64,000 nt of DNA from Dactylellina haptotyla. Its lineage: Eukaryota; Ascomycota; Orbiliomycetes; Orbiliales; Orbiliaceae. The translations under genes and the position numbers were made by a program. Positions 48,624-60,164 of this stretch are shown here, in pieces. The stretch lies in contig CM062385.1 of NCBI GenBank assembly GCA_031310005.1, positions 3,162,001 through 3,226,000 on the forward strand, read 5' to 3'. Every line of letters starts with the position of its first letter. The first letter of the stretch is position 1. The notes beneath the pieces were generated by a model. The model searched no databases, had not been told where the DNA came from, and saw only the letters and a list, made by a program, of their open reading frames with translations.

Positions 48624-51480
48624 GTTTAGTGGTCGATTTATTGCGTTTTGAGGTTTCTACCTATTGAATACTTGGTGGATGTTCTAGTGGGGTTCAACGC
48701 TGGACGTGAACACTTCTCAGTCAGAGCAGCAAGCAACACCGTCGGAATGAATGGTTTAATATTATTAAAAATCAAACCAGCTCGGATGAACTACGGAGAA
48801 AGGCACTCCGAGATATATGGAGTCAAGCTTGGAGAACCCGTCTTGGAATTACGTATATTCAGTGCTTGCATTACTAATCCATTCTATTCTTCGGGTTAGG
48901 CCAGGGTTCGTTTTTGCGTATTTGGACCTAACGAATACGAGGATCCTAAATTCCAGCTTGAAGTCTGCCAGTCGACCTCGAAGCTTCAAGGGTTGGCGGG
49001 ATTCGAGCCTGGAATTGCCCACGTTGCTTATAAAATATCTCACGATATAATATTATCCTTTTCCGATCGATTTTGCGATCTCGGGTTACGGTGCCGGGAT
49101 GTGTCAGGGTAGAAATAAACCCCCCACATAGAATTCAGGTTACATTTAGGCTAAAGTTGACTGTTCTGTTTTAAAATCCGAGCTGGAACTGCTGTGTACT
49201 TTGAAGTTCTCTTCGCACTCTATATACACTGGGGTTGCTATATATCTTCTCTTCAAACCCAAAGGCATGTCATCTAGCTTCCTGGAACAGCCAGTGCAGA
49301 TAGACTACTGCCCTGGTGTTGTTGTGCATTTATTAATATCTTAGAGCATTCGTGTTGGTCCGGCTTAAATTAGATGCGTTAGATGTCAGATCGGTGACCG
49401 AATTCAGTCAACTATTTTTCTATTTTTTAAGATTGCCGACCGATTGAAAATTAGATATATTGAACTATAGGCTCATTATTTATGTATTTTCAGATATAAG
49501 TAAATGTAGAGTTAGAATAAAGGCGCTATTTCTGTACTCGCCGGCGCCTTAAGGAACATCGGACCAAAATTACCACATCCACAACGCAATTCGCTCGGAA
49601 GCTCTTGATCACTGCTAAATGGAATTGCACCTACTTGAGTACTTTCGAATTTGTAATGCCAAGACTAGATTCTAAAATTGAACAGGGAGAGCTAGGAGGA
49701 AATTGAACTGTGTCTTTGAGATGGAGCTTCTGTCATACAAGCTCGAAGAGCGGGGAAAGCAATGAAACTATACTGGAACAGTACCTCGGTATCATTATCA
49801 GAGACATGCTGTGCCGTGATAGTAGAATTGTCTACCTTGTGAATCAAAAACTCTGGCAAGCGAAAGTTTTTTAGTTCTAGGCTTCCCACGAACAGGGCTC
49901 TGGTACAGAACGGGTTTGTGGTCACACGAGCATGCACTCCGAAGCCACTGTTGTCCTCGGCTCCCAATATGCATTGACCCTATTTTCCTCCGCCTGGCGC
50001 TGTACTCCAATTTTTTTTTATAAGGTACCATACTTGAATTAATATTATTCATCATATAGTATACCAAACTTCGGTGCAGAACATATGCAAGATGAAGCCA
50101 CTGAAACACCGTCAAAGTTGTCTCTAGTTATTTGCCTTGCGGGTCCGAATTAAATTGCGCGGCGTAGTAGTCGGGTCGCCCAACGCAAACGAGCAACCCC
50201 ACGCGAACCACCGGGCCCTGAAAGGCACAGCCGGCTAGTTTTTGATAGGCAGAAGTGTGCCCGTACTAGTGGCTGAGACATTCCATGCTGCACATAGAAA
50301 ATTCGATGGAAGTTGAAAATCGCTGCTCGCCGAGTAACTAACTATACGGGTTTACGTCGTATCCATATTTGTTAGAGCGGGGGAGAATCCGATTACTCTA
50401 ACTGAAAGAAAAGGAGATTTGAGAAAAGTTGAAGGCTACGAGGCTTCTTATTCGGTCCGATTTCCAATTTCGATTTCGGGGTCTTGCGATTAAGTAGGCT
50501 TGCTAGCTCATAATGTCGAGATCATGATAGATCGACAGGATCACACCGGGTTGCGAGGCTACTGGGTTCTTATCAGTTATCCTGCTTTTCGGATTTTCAA
50601 GTACTTTTTTATGGCTATCAAGTGTGACATCTAGATGCATCTTGTTATCGTGACGTGGGGAGCTGGTGCCCTCATATCTGTATGAGGTTTCGAGGCTAGC
50701 ATCGGCATGCATCTGTAGCGTAAACGTCGTCGAGTATATGGCGCAACTGTTCCGATCCTTTGTTTCATCATACATGCAATCTGCGGTTCGGATCCCGCCG
50801 TATGGGGCAGGTGGGAATCAACGTGGAACCCGCGTGGGAATTCTCGATTCGCACATTCTCTTAATTCGTTGAAGTCTGTGCAGCGCCGCTCGCCCAACGC
50901 AATTGCCACCCATCCACGAGAAATCAAGCCTTTTTGGCCGAGCTTTGTTACAAGAATTGTGAAGTGCAAGAGAAAAGGCTGCGGCGGCGAATGATGATAC
51001 TTTTAAGCCTTTTAACCCTAAGCTATTTCTGCGATCTGGAATATAGCTTTGGAGAGTTCCGCTCGGCTTTCCGCCACTCTCCTTCGTACAAATGCAGGAA
51101 TAGAAACCGTTCCATCAGCCTCCTCAATAATACCTAACGGCTGACTGTATCAGGTATTGCAGCCCCTGTGTCGGTCTCTCTGCTAATCATGTTTCTCCAT
51201 TCAATTATCATTTCGCTTAACAAGATGGTCACTCGGGTACCGCATAGCGAGACCTTGACATGCGCATGGCTAGACTTATAAAAGTCCGAGACCTGCCTGT
51301 GCCTGCCAGTTCCCGTGAACGGAAGGACAAGAATTCCCATTTTCCATTCCACCGGTAACCTAGGAAAATCACAACCAAGTCTGCCATGTTTGCACCGCAG
51401 CATCTACATTTGTTTTGAATATCGACCTATAGCTAACATAACGGAGAGCGTTGCATCATTGATTGTTGTAGACGTTCAAC
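48624..51480. other. Intergenic with weak coding-like frames
   Basis: About 2.9 kb. The first part is the aldo/keto reductase promoter, and the last part that of the next membrane-protein gene. Minus-strand frames at about 49692-49967 and 50503-50775 have protein-like composition, but I could not splice them into a gene. Confidence 0.45.
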
Positions 51481-52833
51481 ATGGTTTCTCCTTCTCAGGC
51501 AATCGTAAGTAACTCTAACAGTTCCAAACAGGGAAAAAAAAAGACAATATGAAAGAACAGCTATAACTGACCAGGTGTTCGCTTTGCGCAGGGTGTGAAG
51601 ATATTCCTCTTCGTTCTGACTGTGCTTGTGGTCGCCTTGAAACAAGCGGTCCGATGGTGGCTGCAAACAAAGTTCGGATGGACAGATATCTTCATCGGCC
51701 TTTGTATGGTACTGTATTTAGCGGAGGAGATCATCGCGATCCAGTTATATAGGTTGAACTTTTTCAACATGGCGGTCGCAAACTTCAGCGTCAATGGATA
51801 TCGTGATCTCCTACAGAACACAGAAGACAAGTCGAGGTTATCTCTCATGCTAAGAGTAAGAATTTATCGCTGGAAATTTATTCGAAAAAAATGGCAATAA
51901 CTAACAATAGCTTCATAGTTACTTTTCTTCTCTTCATTCATCACATTTACAATATTCTGGATCATCAAGGCTGCCTTTTTAGCGTTATACTACTACCTGG
52001 TACCTCCATGGCTCAAGGGTCTCAGATATTCTATGCACGCGACTAGTATGCTGGTAATCCTGGGCTATATTGGCTTTCTTGTAACCAATGTATTCTCCTG
52101 CGGCAGCGTGAGTAAGAACTGGAGTACCGATCCCGAAGCTTTCTGCTTCTCATTTAGTCGCGAGGCTGGCGTAATCTACTTGACAACCGTTCATTTGCTC
52201 ACCGATGTAATAAGTAAGTTGCATTTCGTGCTCTGGATTTGGAATGCTTATTAACAATCCGCATTAGTTTTCATCATACCATTCTTCATTCTCCCACATA
52301 TCATGCTTCCTACCGCTGAGAAATGGGGTCTCGCATTGATGTTCGCCCTCGGCTTGCTTACGATATTATGCACGGTTGCACGGACTGCTATTGTTCTCGC
52401 TGCCAAATCGTTTACCTATCACGACCTTCTTGCCTGGGACTCGGGTGAAATCACGTGCGGTATAATTGTCGTTTGCGCCCCGAGTATTAAATGGCTCATC
52501 CTCTGGGCTACTGGTCATAAGCGAAGACGTGCTATCCGTGCGTTCAACGGACAACCTGATAATAGCAACAGTCTATCAGATATGGCTAGCAGATCGCGGG
52601 CCGAACGAAATAGCAGGGCAATTAGAATGGAGACTTGCTCCGAGGACGATGAAGTACGAGCAATACAAACTTCGGACCCTCTTACTGTGGTAGTGAAGCA
52701 CGAAGTCACAGTTGATGTCGAATCCTTGAGAGCGAGTAGAGATGAAAGCGCAAGTGCAAGTTCGAGCTCGAAGGACGTCTCGATAACTGGAACCTGGCCG
52801 GAAAAACCAGCAAAGAGTTTCTTACATCTCTAA
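51481..52833 (+). CDS. Rhodopsin-fold integral membrane protein 3
   Basis: Four exons, 51481-51504, 51592-51855, 51919-52213 and 52268-52833, give 382 aa with closed phase. Donors are GTAAGT, GTAAGA and GTAAGT; acceptors are CAG, TAG and TAG. The first coding exon is only 24 nt (MVSPSQAI). About seven hydrophobic helices include KIFLFVLTVLVVALKQAVRW at the start, a FGWTDIFIGLCMVL helix, FWIIKAAFLALYYYLV and a final CGIIVVCAPSIKWLILWATG helix. These match the fungal rhodopsin (SAT4-like) layout, although the motifs are more diverged than in the other two copies. A Ser-rich, charged tail of about 100 residues follows and is probably cytoplasmic. The role is unknown; surface sensing is inferred from the family only. 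Confidence 0.8.
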
Positions 52834-53951
52834 TCACGATACTTGTTTCTTGCTATGACTTTAGCTATTTTCTTGGGAATATGTTCTTCTATTTTTCTAA
52901 TCCTATAACTTTTAATATTTTGATTTCATGGGTCTTAATGTTGGTTGATTTTCATGGGGGGCTTTTGCTATAATATGATGCTGCAGCTTGGGTTAGCGTA
53001 TTTTGGTAGTTGGTAGCTACTAGGGAGGAGTTGCTCCTGGCAGCTGGACTGCTTGTGGGCATATCTATCTATGAAATAACGAATAGTTAGGATATTATAA
53101 TGGAAGATAATACTATGGGCAATCCGATAGCCGAGACCCGGGTTCTGTGCTTGTTATGTCCTGTCCACGCAATTGTGCAGGTCACGTTGTGCCTACATGC
53201 GTTCTAATTGTTTCAAAACCTGGTAGATGGCAAGACTGAGGTGGTGGCGTCAGGCATTTTTATTAAATAGCCATACGGCAATACCAATAAAATTTTCTTG
53301 GTTGATTCTAGAGGAGGTCGGGATTCGGGCCGTTCAGAAGAATACCACTAAGGGCTCGGATGATTTACCCGTGAATCCCAGCGTCTGTGACAAAGGTCCT
53401 GCAACACACCCTTGTGTTGAATATATTCCGTGATCCCATACCACGGTTCCAACCAAACTTAACTGGTCAAAACAAGCTTTCGAATTGGTCACGAGAGTCC
53501 GAACGGCAGGGCTTAGTCTGGTTTGGAGAAAGCTTAACTCATCTTTGCGTTCGGACGCATTTCCTCCGTGTTTATGAAGGAGCGCGTTGGCTCATGGCGT
53601 TTTTATATCCGTTCATCCGTTAGATGCTCCACTTATGCTTACTGCGCAGAGGTTGCGTCGCACCTTCGAAATAAAATCAGTCAGAAATAAGAAAACAAAT
53701 CGTAAGAAAGCCATTCAATTAGAAAGTAGAGTGCATCCTAGTGGATGATCTAAAACAAAACCGGGAGTTTCTCTACGACGTATGACCATGCCTTGTCAAT
53801 ATATTTGACAAGGCAAGGGTGCGAGGAGCTGATATAAGGGTAGGCTTCACCCCCAACAGATGCACCAGATCAGAGTATTATTACTTCTACTTACCACTGA
53901 GAAGAAGTTATAAAAATTAGGAGGCCGTTTCACAATATTTCAAATTTCAGA
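52834..53951. other. Intergenic, no gene seen
   Basis: About 1.1 kb with the 3' flank of the membrane-protein gene and the LPMO promoter. A GATATAAG element near 53830 lies about 120 nt before the LPMO start and may serve as its TATA box. Nothing else can be supported. Confidence 0.5.
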
Positions 53952-55137
53952 ATGGTTGCATTTAGCAAATTTGCTGGGGCTGCGCTCGCAATAGGCGCTG
54001 CATCTGCGCACACCATCTTCCAAGAGGTTTGGGTTAACGGCGTCGCACAAGGACATCTCGTCGGTGTAAGAGTACCATCATACGATGGTCCTATCAGCGA
54101 TGTTACAACAAATGATATTATCTGTAACGGAGGGTAAGTCTCTAATCCTGTATCTTTAATCCATCTTTACTAGAAACACTAACTGGACGTCTACCCCCAT
54201 AGTCCCAACCCGTTGAATACGCCATACCCATCCCAGATCATCCAGGTTCCCTCTGGTGCCTCGATCACCATGGAATGGCATCACACCTTGGACGGAGCCA
54301 ACCCAAGCGATTCCGCCGACCCAGTCGATCCAGGACATAAAGGCCCAATCATGGCATATCTGGCAGCCGTCCCGAGCGCTCTCCAAACATCAGTTACTGG
54401 TCTGAAATGGTTCAAGGTTTACGAGGACGGCTGGGATCCGGTAACCAACGTATGGGCGGTAGACAAGCTGTACGCCAACAAAGGATTGGTAACCTTCAAG
54501 CTTCCGGACTGTATCCCATCTGGAAACTATTTCTTGCGTGGAGAACTCATCGCTCTTCACGGTGCCGGTTCCAATTTGGGAGCACAGTTCTACATGGAGT
54601 GCGCCCAAATCAACATTGTCGGTGGTGGATCAGCTAGCCCGCCTACCGTTTCTTTCCCAGGTGCTTACGGCCAGAGCGACCCTGGCATCTTGGTGAATAT
54701 GTAAGTTTTTCCTAAACTTCGGAGATGAGAATAAAGCACTAACTTCAGATAGTTACTACCCACCACTCCCATCATACGTAATCCCTGGTCCTCGTCCATT
54801 CACCTGCCCAGGAGGCAGCAATCCGACATCCACCACGAAGACCACAACAACTAGCACTAAGACTACCCTCACCACCACTACTAAAGCGACAACTACTGCT
54901 TCTACCACCACGAAGACCACAACCCCTGCTACTACCACCAAGACCACCACACCCGCCACTACTACTAAGACCACAACCACAACTACCAAGACCACCACGA
55001 CTGGCTCGTCGGGCGGTGGAACTGGTGGAGCATATGCGCAGTGCGGCGGAATCGGCTGGACCGGGCCAACTGCCTGCATCAGTGGATATGTATGCAACGC
55101 TCAAAATGCATACTATTCGCAGTGTATCCCGGGTTAA
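53952..55137 (+). CDS. AA9 lytic polysaccharide monooxygenase with CBM1
   Basis: Three exons, 53952-54133, 54203-54700 and 54753-55137, give 354 aa. Introns of 69 and 52 nt have GTAAGT donors, CACTAAC branch sites and ATAG acceptors. The signal peptide (1-19) ends exactly before His20, the N-terminal copper ligand of AA9 enzymes. The second ligand is His106 in [12 protein letters not shown]. The axial tyrosine is Tyr191 in [11 protein letters not shown], with His180 and Gln189 completing the usual active-site surroundings. A Thr/Lys-rich linker (about 252-320) joins a type 1 carbohydrate-binding module at 321-354, with [13 protein letters not shown] and aromatic residues for cellulose binding. 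The enzyme oxidatively cleaves cellulose outside the cell. The strand before ALH reads LRGE, where many relatives have LRHE. Confidence 0.97.
54838..55015 (+). repeat. Thr/Lys-coding tandem repeat in LPMO linker
   Basis: Imperfect ACTACYACCAAGACC-type units repeat through the linker-coding part of exon 3, encoding TTTK-like blocks. Such tracts are prone to copy-number change between strains. Confidence 0.8.
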
Positions 55138-55232
55138 AGCATGAAACGTCTTCGATATCGAAAATCTTGTATATATATCATTTGAGGAAATTATCGTTGT
55201 ATATAATCATTAATGAAGGCGAATGGAGAATA
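55138..55232. other. 95-nt convergent 3' gap
   Basis: Only 95 nt separate the LPMO stop from the spherulin-4 stop on the other strand, so the transcripts very likely overlap at their 3' ends. Confidence 0.7.
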
Positions 55233-56246
55233 TTACGAATACATAAGCGAAGTGGAATTGACAAACATATCCCAAGTTCCTCCATAATCACTATAGTATG
55301 CTGCATCTCTATCTATTAGGAAGACATGTTCAAAGGATTGAGAGAGCTGTGCTAGTAGGGACGCAAATCTTGTATCCTCAGGGACCGAGTGGATGAGGCA
55401 CCCCAGTTCTGTTCTGCTTGTGTTGGTGGAAATTTTAGATATTTCCTGCTGATCTACGGAAGTTTCATACGCGCTGAGTGTGTCCTCTATAATTATTGTG
55501 AAGTTTTGTCCCAAGCCTAGAACCTCGGGATTTAAGCTAGGTGTCCCTGGATTGTGAATAACCTTTGAATTGGTGTATCAGTATGAATTGTTGCAAATTA
55601 CGTGTTGTTATTTGGTTAAGGATAAGTCGACATACCAAAGACTCTGGACCTCGAAAAGCGCTTGTGCTTCGCACATTGTTCGTTATAGTCGTAAGATACG
55701 TCAACGGATCATCGATTGTCTGATTATGTCCCTGTGGCGTTTCATCGAAAAATATGCCATCCAATAGACCCCAGCTGGCATATTTCGCAACGTCGGCTTC
55801 CACATCTGCGATACTTCGGCGACCGTAGTCGGTAAAGACGTATCCAACTGTATCGACGTTTGGCGCAGCACTTAAGCGGCGCAAGTTGCCGTTGTAGTCG
55901 GAGTTCAATTTATTGTCCGGTCCATCGGAAGGGTTTATTATAATTGTCCAGTGAATTCCGCTGTAGGAGTGATTGTCAAGCCTGTCAGATCGCCATACGA
56001 CACCAGTTAGTATTTGAATGATAGTAATTTATTGAGCCTTTAATAATACTTCTCGTATAGCCTATTCCAACTGTTTCCGCTCGGATATATATATAACGGT
56101 AAAACGATTGAAATATTTGTTGGTGACAGCGGCGGTCCATAGGAATGAGAATGCTTTTTAAGTAGCACAACTGGAACAGTAACTGCAACTACGATGATGC
56201 ATACTATTATCCCGATAACACTGAAAAACAAGCACCGTCTAGCCAT
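55233..56246 (-). CDS. Spherulin-4-like (spherulation-specific family 4) protein
   Basis: Three exons, 56246-56050, 55981-55636 and 55562-55233, give 290 aa with closed phase. Intron 1 (68 nt) has donor GTATTA, branch TACTAAC and acceptor GACAG. Intron 2 (73 nt) has donor GTATGT and acceptor CAAAG. A hydrophobic segment at about residues 5-30 after MARR looks like a signal anchor. The remainder shows the family core: ISIVLPLYIYPSGNSWNRLY, HWTIIINPSDGPDNKLNSDY, VGYVFTDYGRRSIADVEADV and WGLLDGIFFDETP. It fits a TIM-barrel-like fold with an acidic DE pair that may be catalytic. Family members are surface or secreted proteins, some thought to act on polysaccharides, but activity is not established for this protein. 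It is convergent with the LPMO. Confidence 0.9.
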
Positions 56247-56523
56247 TTGGGCGGTCGAAAAGCGCAGTTCGCATATTAAGTGAACCTGATTACATTGGAA
56301 GAAAAAGGTTTCATAAGTTTTAAGTTACACGGTGCCTCCCAGCGTATAAAAATAAACTCTGTCAACATCGCCCAGAATTCTTACGAGCACGAAGAATGTA
56401 AGAACAACGTCAAGTGGCCCCACCAGGGTTAGACTGAACATATCATTTCATTAATTATATATCCGCAAACAGAACCCCTGCCTAGGTAACCAACCGCAAG
56501 AACAACCCCTTACCTCTCTCTTC
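56247..56523. other. Intergenic between two minus-strand genes
   Basis: About 280 nt with the spherulin-4 promoter and the 3' end of the dienelactone hydrolase gene. No other feature was seen. Confidence 0.6.
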
Positions 56524-57464
56524 TTATAAATACTTCCCGAAAAAGGTCGCGACTTGTTTGTATCTGCAGACAGGGAAATAGAAACCATAACCGTTAGTAT
56601 AGGTTTTGCGCGCTCGATCCTAGTGGGATTCGCTTACCCTTTCTCGAATGCTGCTTTCTCATCCGCATTTAGGAGGTTGGCCCTCCCGCCCATCCAGCCG
56701 TGAATGTTGTCACTGTATGTCTCAACATGGCTCTCTCCATTAATAGTAGCCTTGTAGTTTTCAATCGCGGCAACGTCTTCGCCTTTCGACGCTAGACATA
56801 TATGTGGTATACTTATTAACTTGGGATCTTCAGGCGCCATGAAGCTATTCTTTATTTAGCTAGATTCCTTTGTATTTGTAAGTTTGTTGGTAGCGCCGTG
56901 TTTACTTACGACGGGTGAACTTGACCCGATACAACGAATGGTGTTCCCTCCCTCGATGTTAAGGCGACAACCTTGGCGCCAAAACATAGACCAAATGCTG
57001 CCCACTTTTCAACAGATGGCCATTGTGTTTTCCAAGCTTTGATACCTGCGGAAATTTGGTCCGGAATTTCTTTAAAACCATTAACCTTGCCTGTGAACCT
57101 GCCAACATACATCTTTCTTTCTTCTTCGGGTATAGCTGATAAGTTTGTGCCAGCGGGAATGGCGCCTTCAGCTAAAACATCAGGCATGATGCACAGTGCC
57201 CCAGTAAGTTTAGAAAGTAGATCTGCCGCGATGAACACCTGGTCGGAATAACCATATGCATCGTAAATGAAGACAATTGCAAATTTGGGGTCCGCTGGAC
57301 CAGTAACGTCTAAATATGTGTTAGCGTGTCGGTACGGCGGGTGGGGGGTCTTGGTAGTTACAGAGTTTTAATCCGTCAATATCCTGATAAACACCTTCCG
57401 CGCCATATCCTTCTAACTTGACGGGAGGTGTGCACATGCATGCTTGTGAAGGTTCTGATGCCAT
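56524..57464 (-). CDS. Dienelactone hydrolase family protein
   Basis: Four exons, 57464-57362, 57309-56910, 56844-56638 and 56563-56524, give 249 aa, the normal size of this alpha/beta-hydrolase family. Donors are GTAACT, GTAAGT and GTAAGC; acceptors are TTTAG, AATAG and CTGCAG. The last exon adds only 12 codons (YKQVATFFGKYL). The catalytic triad is visible: Cys143 in AAFGLCFGAK (nucleophile elbow), an acid at Glu190/Asp191 in KGEDVA, and His216 in NIHGWMGG. The fold start IVFIYDAYGYSDQV also fits. Such enzymes hydrolyse lactones or esters, classically dienelactone in aromatic degradation; fungal paralogs have mostly unknown substrates. No targeting sequence is seen. Confidence 0.93.
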
Positions 57465-58326
57465 TGTGTTCAAAGGATTCAATGATTATAATTGAATAAT
57501 TCGAAGGAGATCTTTTCAGTTTGTTTAGTTCGACGATGGGGATGGGCTTGGGGCCAAGAACTAAAACCCGATGTTGATTATATATTTCAAGTCGCACTTT
57601 TCGTCGGCCGAGGTTTGACTTCACTATCTGAAAATCTGCGGGGTCGGTGGGGATAGCCCTGCTATCTCCGTGGCTAAATTGGCCCATATTGGCGGTCGTG
57701 GAATCAATTCAGGTGGGTCCAGCTTCAATGAGTATTGTTTAGCATGGAACAACTCTGGTGATAGCTTAAAAGAGGATGGGCTATATATCGCTTCAATTCT
57801 TCACTTCAATATTTTCTTAAAGTGGAAGTAGGGATTCAAAAATGGAGCGCTAACATCCGGATCTCGGCATTTCGGCCACCCTCAAAGCATTGAAACAACC
57901 TTTAAATCCATTCTCCAAAGACAGAGGAGCCTTTTATATTTTGGACGGGCCCGACAAAATGGCGAAAAATTAGCCGCTTCAACGGATTATCGGGCTAAAA
58001 CACGTGTTTTGCATTCGTTTGGACCTGTTGTCACATCGGGTGGAGCAATCGGAGAAAAGGTTGGCAACACATTTGCATTCAAAACTCGATTGGTTCGGAC
58101 TCAGATATGGGGTAAGGCCGAAGGAGAGAGCCTTTTGCGCAAATTCTTACGGAGTTTGCGGACATAAATCATACGTACAGTATGCCAAACCTGCGCAGAT
58201 AGCTCGTGGATAATCGATGATTTGAGTTTGAAGGAATTTTTCCTGTGGCCGCAGTTCATCGTTACAAGCTGTGTCGCGTCGATACCAACAGCTTGCAACT
58301 CGTATGCTAAGGGGGCTAGAGTAACA
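57465..58326. other. Divergent promoter region, no gene seen
   Basis: About 860 nt between the divergent starts of the dienelactone hydrolase and the secreted orphan protein. Short frames are unsupported. Confidence 0.5.
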
Positions 58327-59763
58327 ATGAAGTTCGCCATTCTAGCCATTCATGTTGCTCTTCTGTTCACAAAGAATTCTTTCGCTTTCATATTCACAAG
58401 CATAGATGATTTAGTTAAAGAACCAACCCTGGCAACAGGGGATACCAGCGAATATCGTATCCCTATCGACGGCGAAGTATTCGCGAGCTGGGAGAGAGAC
58501 GTTGACCATGGAGTACTTATAGAAATGTTCCTTGATCTTTATTGGCAAGCAGCCAAGGAATGGGATCGTATTTTTTATGGTGAATACATTAGTGGAGGGT
58601 ACAACTCGAGAAGAAAGTCGATTTTCGACCGGATCGACGAACTGAACTACGTGTTGGACGACATTTACACCGAAGCCAATAATGGTAAACCAATGCCGCT
58701 ATGGTTTCAAAACATGGTCACTATCTGGATGAATTCTTTACTGGAAGCAGTTATAAGCGAAAAACCGGATAATATATTTGCAGCTGAGGGTAATAAGGTA
58801 CCTCAGCAGCTCAAGTATCCAGTCGACATGCTCAATCAAGATTTCGCGGAAGATATGAGGAATACGAAGGCTGTGCAAAATGCTCCGAGGGAACGGTCGA
58901 CTGCTGATCATTTGCACCTACTGTTCCAGCCTAGATTCCGAGGGCCGAGTCATCCGTATCATCGTGAAGGGGTGCATATAAGGTCGAGATATGAAGAGGT
59001 TGCGAGATATTTGCTGAATGCGTTAGAGGTATCAGCGGAACATGGCGAAGATATCCGTGATCACGAATTTCAATTCGTCGTCAGTGACCTGGACGTCTCT
59101 CTGGAACATAAACAAGTTACCTATATGAGTTCTACCGTGGCTGGTTACGAGGAAACGCATCCTGGGATCTCTAAACAATGGGAAAGGGTTAGGGTGATTA
59201 TCACCAAGCTGGGATATGTCTTCGATCATCTAATTGAAGATCTTGACGGGATGGCAGAGATATTGAGGGTATTGGCAGTGCCTAACCTGCCCGAAACCGA
59301 CGAATCACTCGGCGAGGGTCTTGGGGAGTTCGCCAAAGATTACACCCTCGACCGCACCGCTCAATTCAGAAAAACAAGCAATCTTGACGGGAACGAAATA
59401 AAGGACTATCTTCAAATATCGCAAAAGGACCAGCGACCAGAAGGAGACAATTTCGTACCCCTTGGACTAGGCAAAACCCAGCCAGACAGTACAAGCTCAA
59501 GCGGACGTGGCTCGAGCGACCCGAGCATACTTCAAGAAATTATTCCGATATCAATAGATTTGAGAGAGCAGGACTCTTCTCGCATACCGTTACCTCTGCC
59601 CGAATCTTTTCCACAAGAAAGCTCGAAGTTTCTCTCTACAGATCTGAGTCCTTCGGTTCAGACGAATCTGCTGTCAGGGCAAAGCCCCGCAGGAATAAAT
59701 GCACGGCGAAGGTCGATATTCTCCTCTGGTTCCCGCTTCTCGGATCTCGTCAAGAATAATTAA
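58327..59763 (+). CDS. Secreted cysteine-free hypothetical protein
   Basis: Single exon, 478 aa from the ATG at 58327. The frame is open 105 nt upstream but lacks an ATG, and this ATG gives a clear signal peptide (MKFAILAIHVALLFTKNSFA, 1-20). I recognise no family. The first two thirds look helical and globular (VLIEMFLDLYWQAAKEWDRI, WERVRVIITKLGYVFDHLIE). The last third, from about residue 360, is Ser/Pro/Gln-rich and probably disordered. The whole protein contains no cysteine, unusual for a secreted protein of this size. An RRxSIF motif occurs twice, at about residues 95-100 and 460-465. It could be a secreted effector-like or cell-wall-associated protein, but that is inference. Confidence 0.75.
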   Translation: MKFAILAIHVALLFTKNSFAFIFTSIDDLVKEPTLATGDTSEYRIPIDGEVFASWERDVDHGVLIEMFLDLYWQAAKEWDRIFYGEYISGGYNSRRKSIFDRIDELNYVLDDIYTEANNGKPMPLWFQNMVTIWMNSLLEAVISEKPDNIFAAEGNKVPQQLKYPVDMLNQDFAEDMRNTKAVQNAPRERSTADHLHLLFQPRFRGPSHPYHREGVHIRSRYEEVARYLLNALEVSAEHGEDIRDHEFQFVVSDLDVSLEHKQVTYMSSTVAGYEETHPGISKQWERVRVIITKLGYVFDHLIEDLDGMAEILRVLAVPNLPETDESLGEGLGEFAKDYTLDRTAQFRKTSNLDGNEIKDYLQISQKDQRPEGDNFVPLGLGKTQPDSTSSSGRGSSDPSILQEIIPISIDLREQDSSRIPLPLPESFPQESSKFLSTDLSPSVQTNLLSGQSPAGINARRRSIFSSGSRFSDLVKNN

Positions 59764-60164
59764 GTATTAATATTTTCTCGAACGCCACCCTATTCCGCAC
59801 ATCTGTATGTTTCCTCTATAGCATACGGTGCGTTGTCTTTCGGTCAGTGCGAGGATGGGATCAATATTTGTGTTGAATGTTGGACTCTCCGCTTTGGGTT
59901 TAATTTCGGCCGACCATTGGTTCGGAACCAGGGGGTTCCGGCTGCTTACATCAGTCAATGAGCGTTCAGGCACTGGGGTTCGAATTGAAGGTTATCCGTC
60001 TTTCCTGCGGTATTGTTCTTGCCATCGTCGCAACCTTCGAATGTGCACCTCCAGTCGACAGTTTACTCTTCTTATTGCCAGTCGGGATTTAAGCTAGAAG
60101 GGACATCTTACAACTAGTAACCTCGTATTCTTACCGCTACAGCGACACGGTGCTCCAGCCCACT
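59764..60164. other. Intergenic between same-strand genes
   Basis: About 400 nt holding the 3' end of the secreted orphan and the promoter of the bZIP gene. Nothing further was seen. Confidence 0.55.

Noticed and set aside
48995-49030. Minus-strand T-arm-like sequence suggesting a tRNA
   Set aside because: The TTC of the loop is replaced by CTC, and no acceptor or anticodon stem can be built around it.
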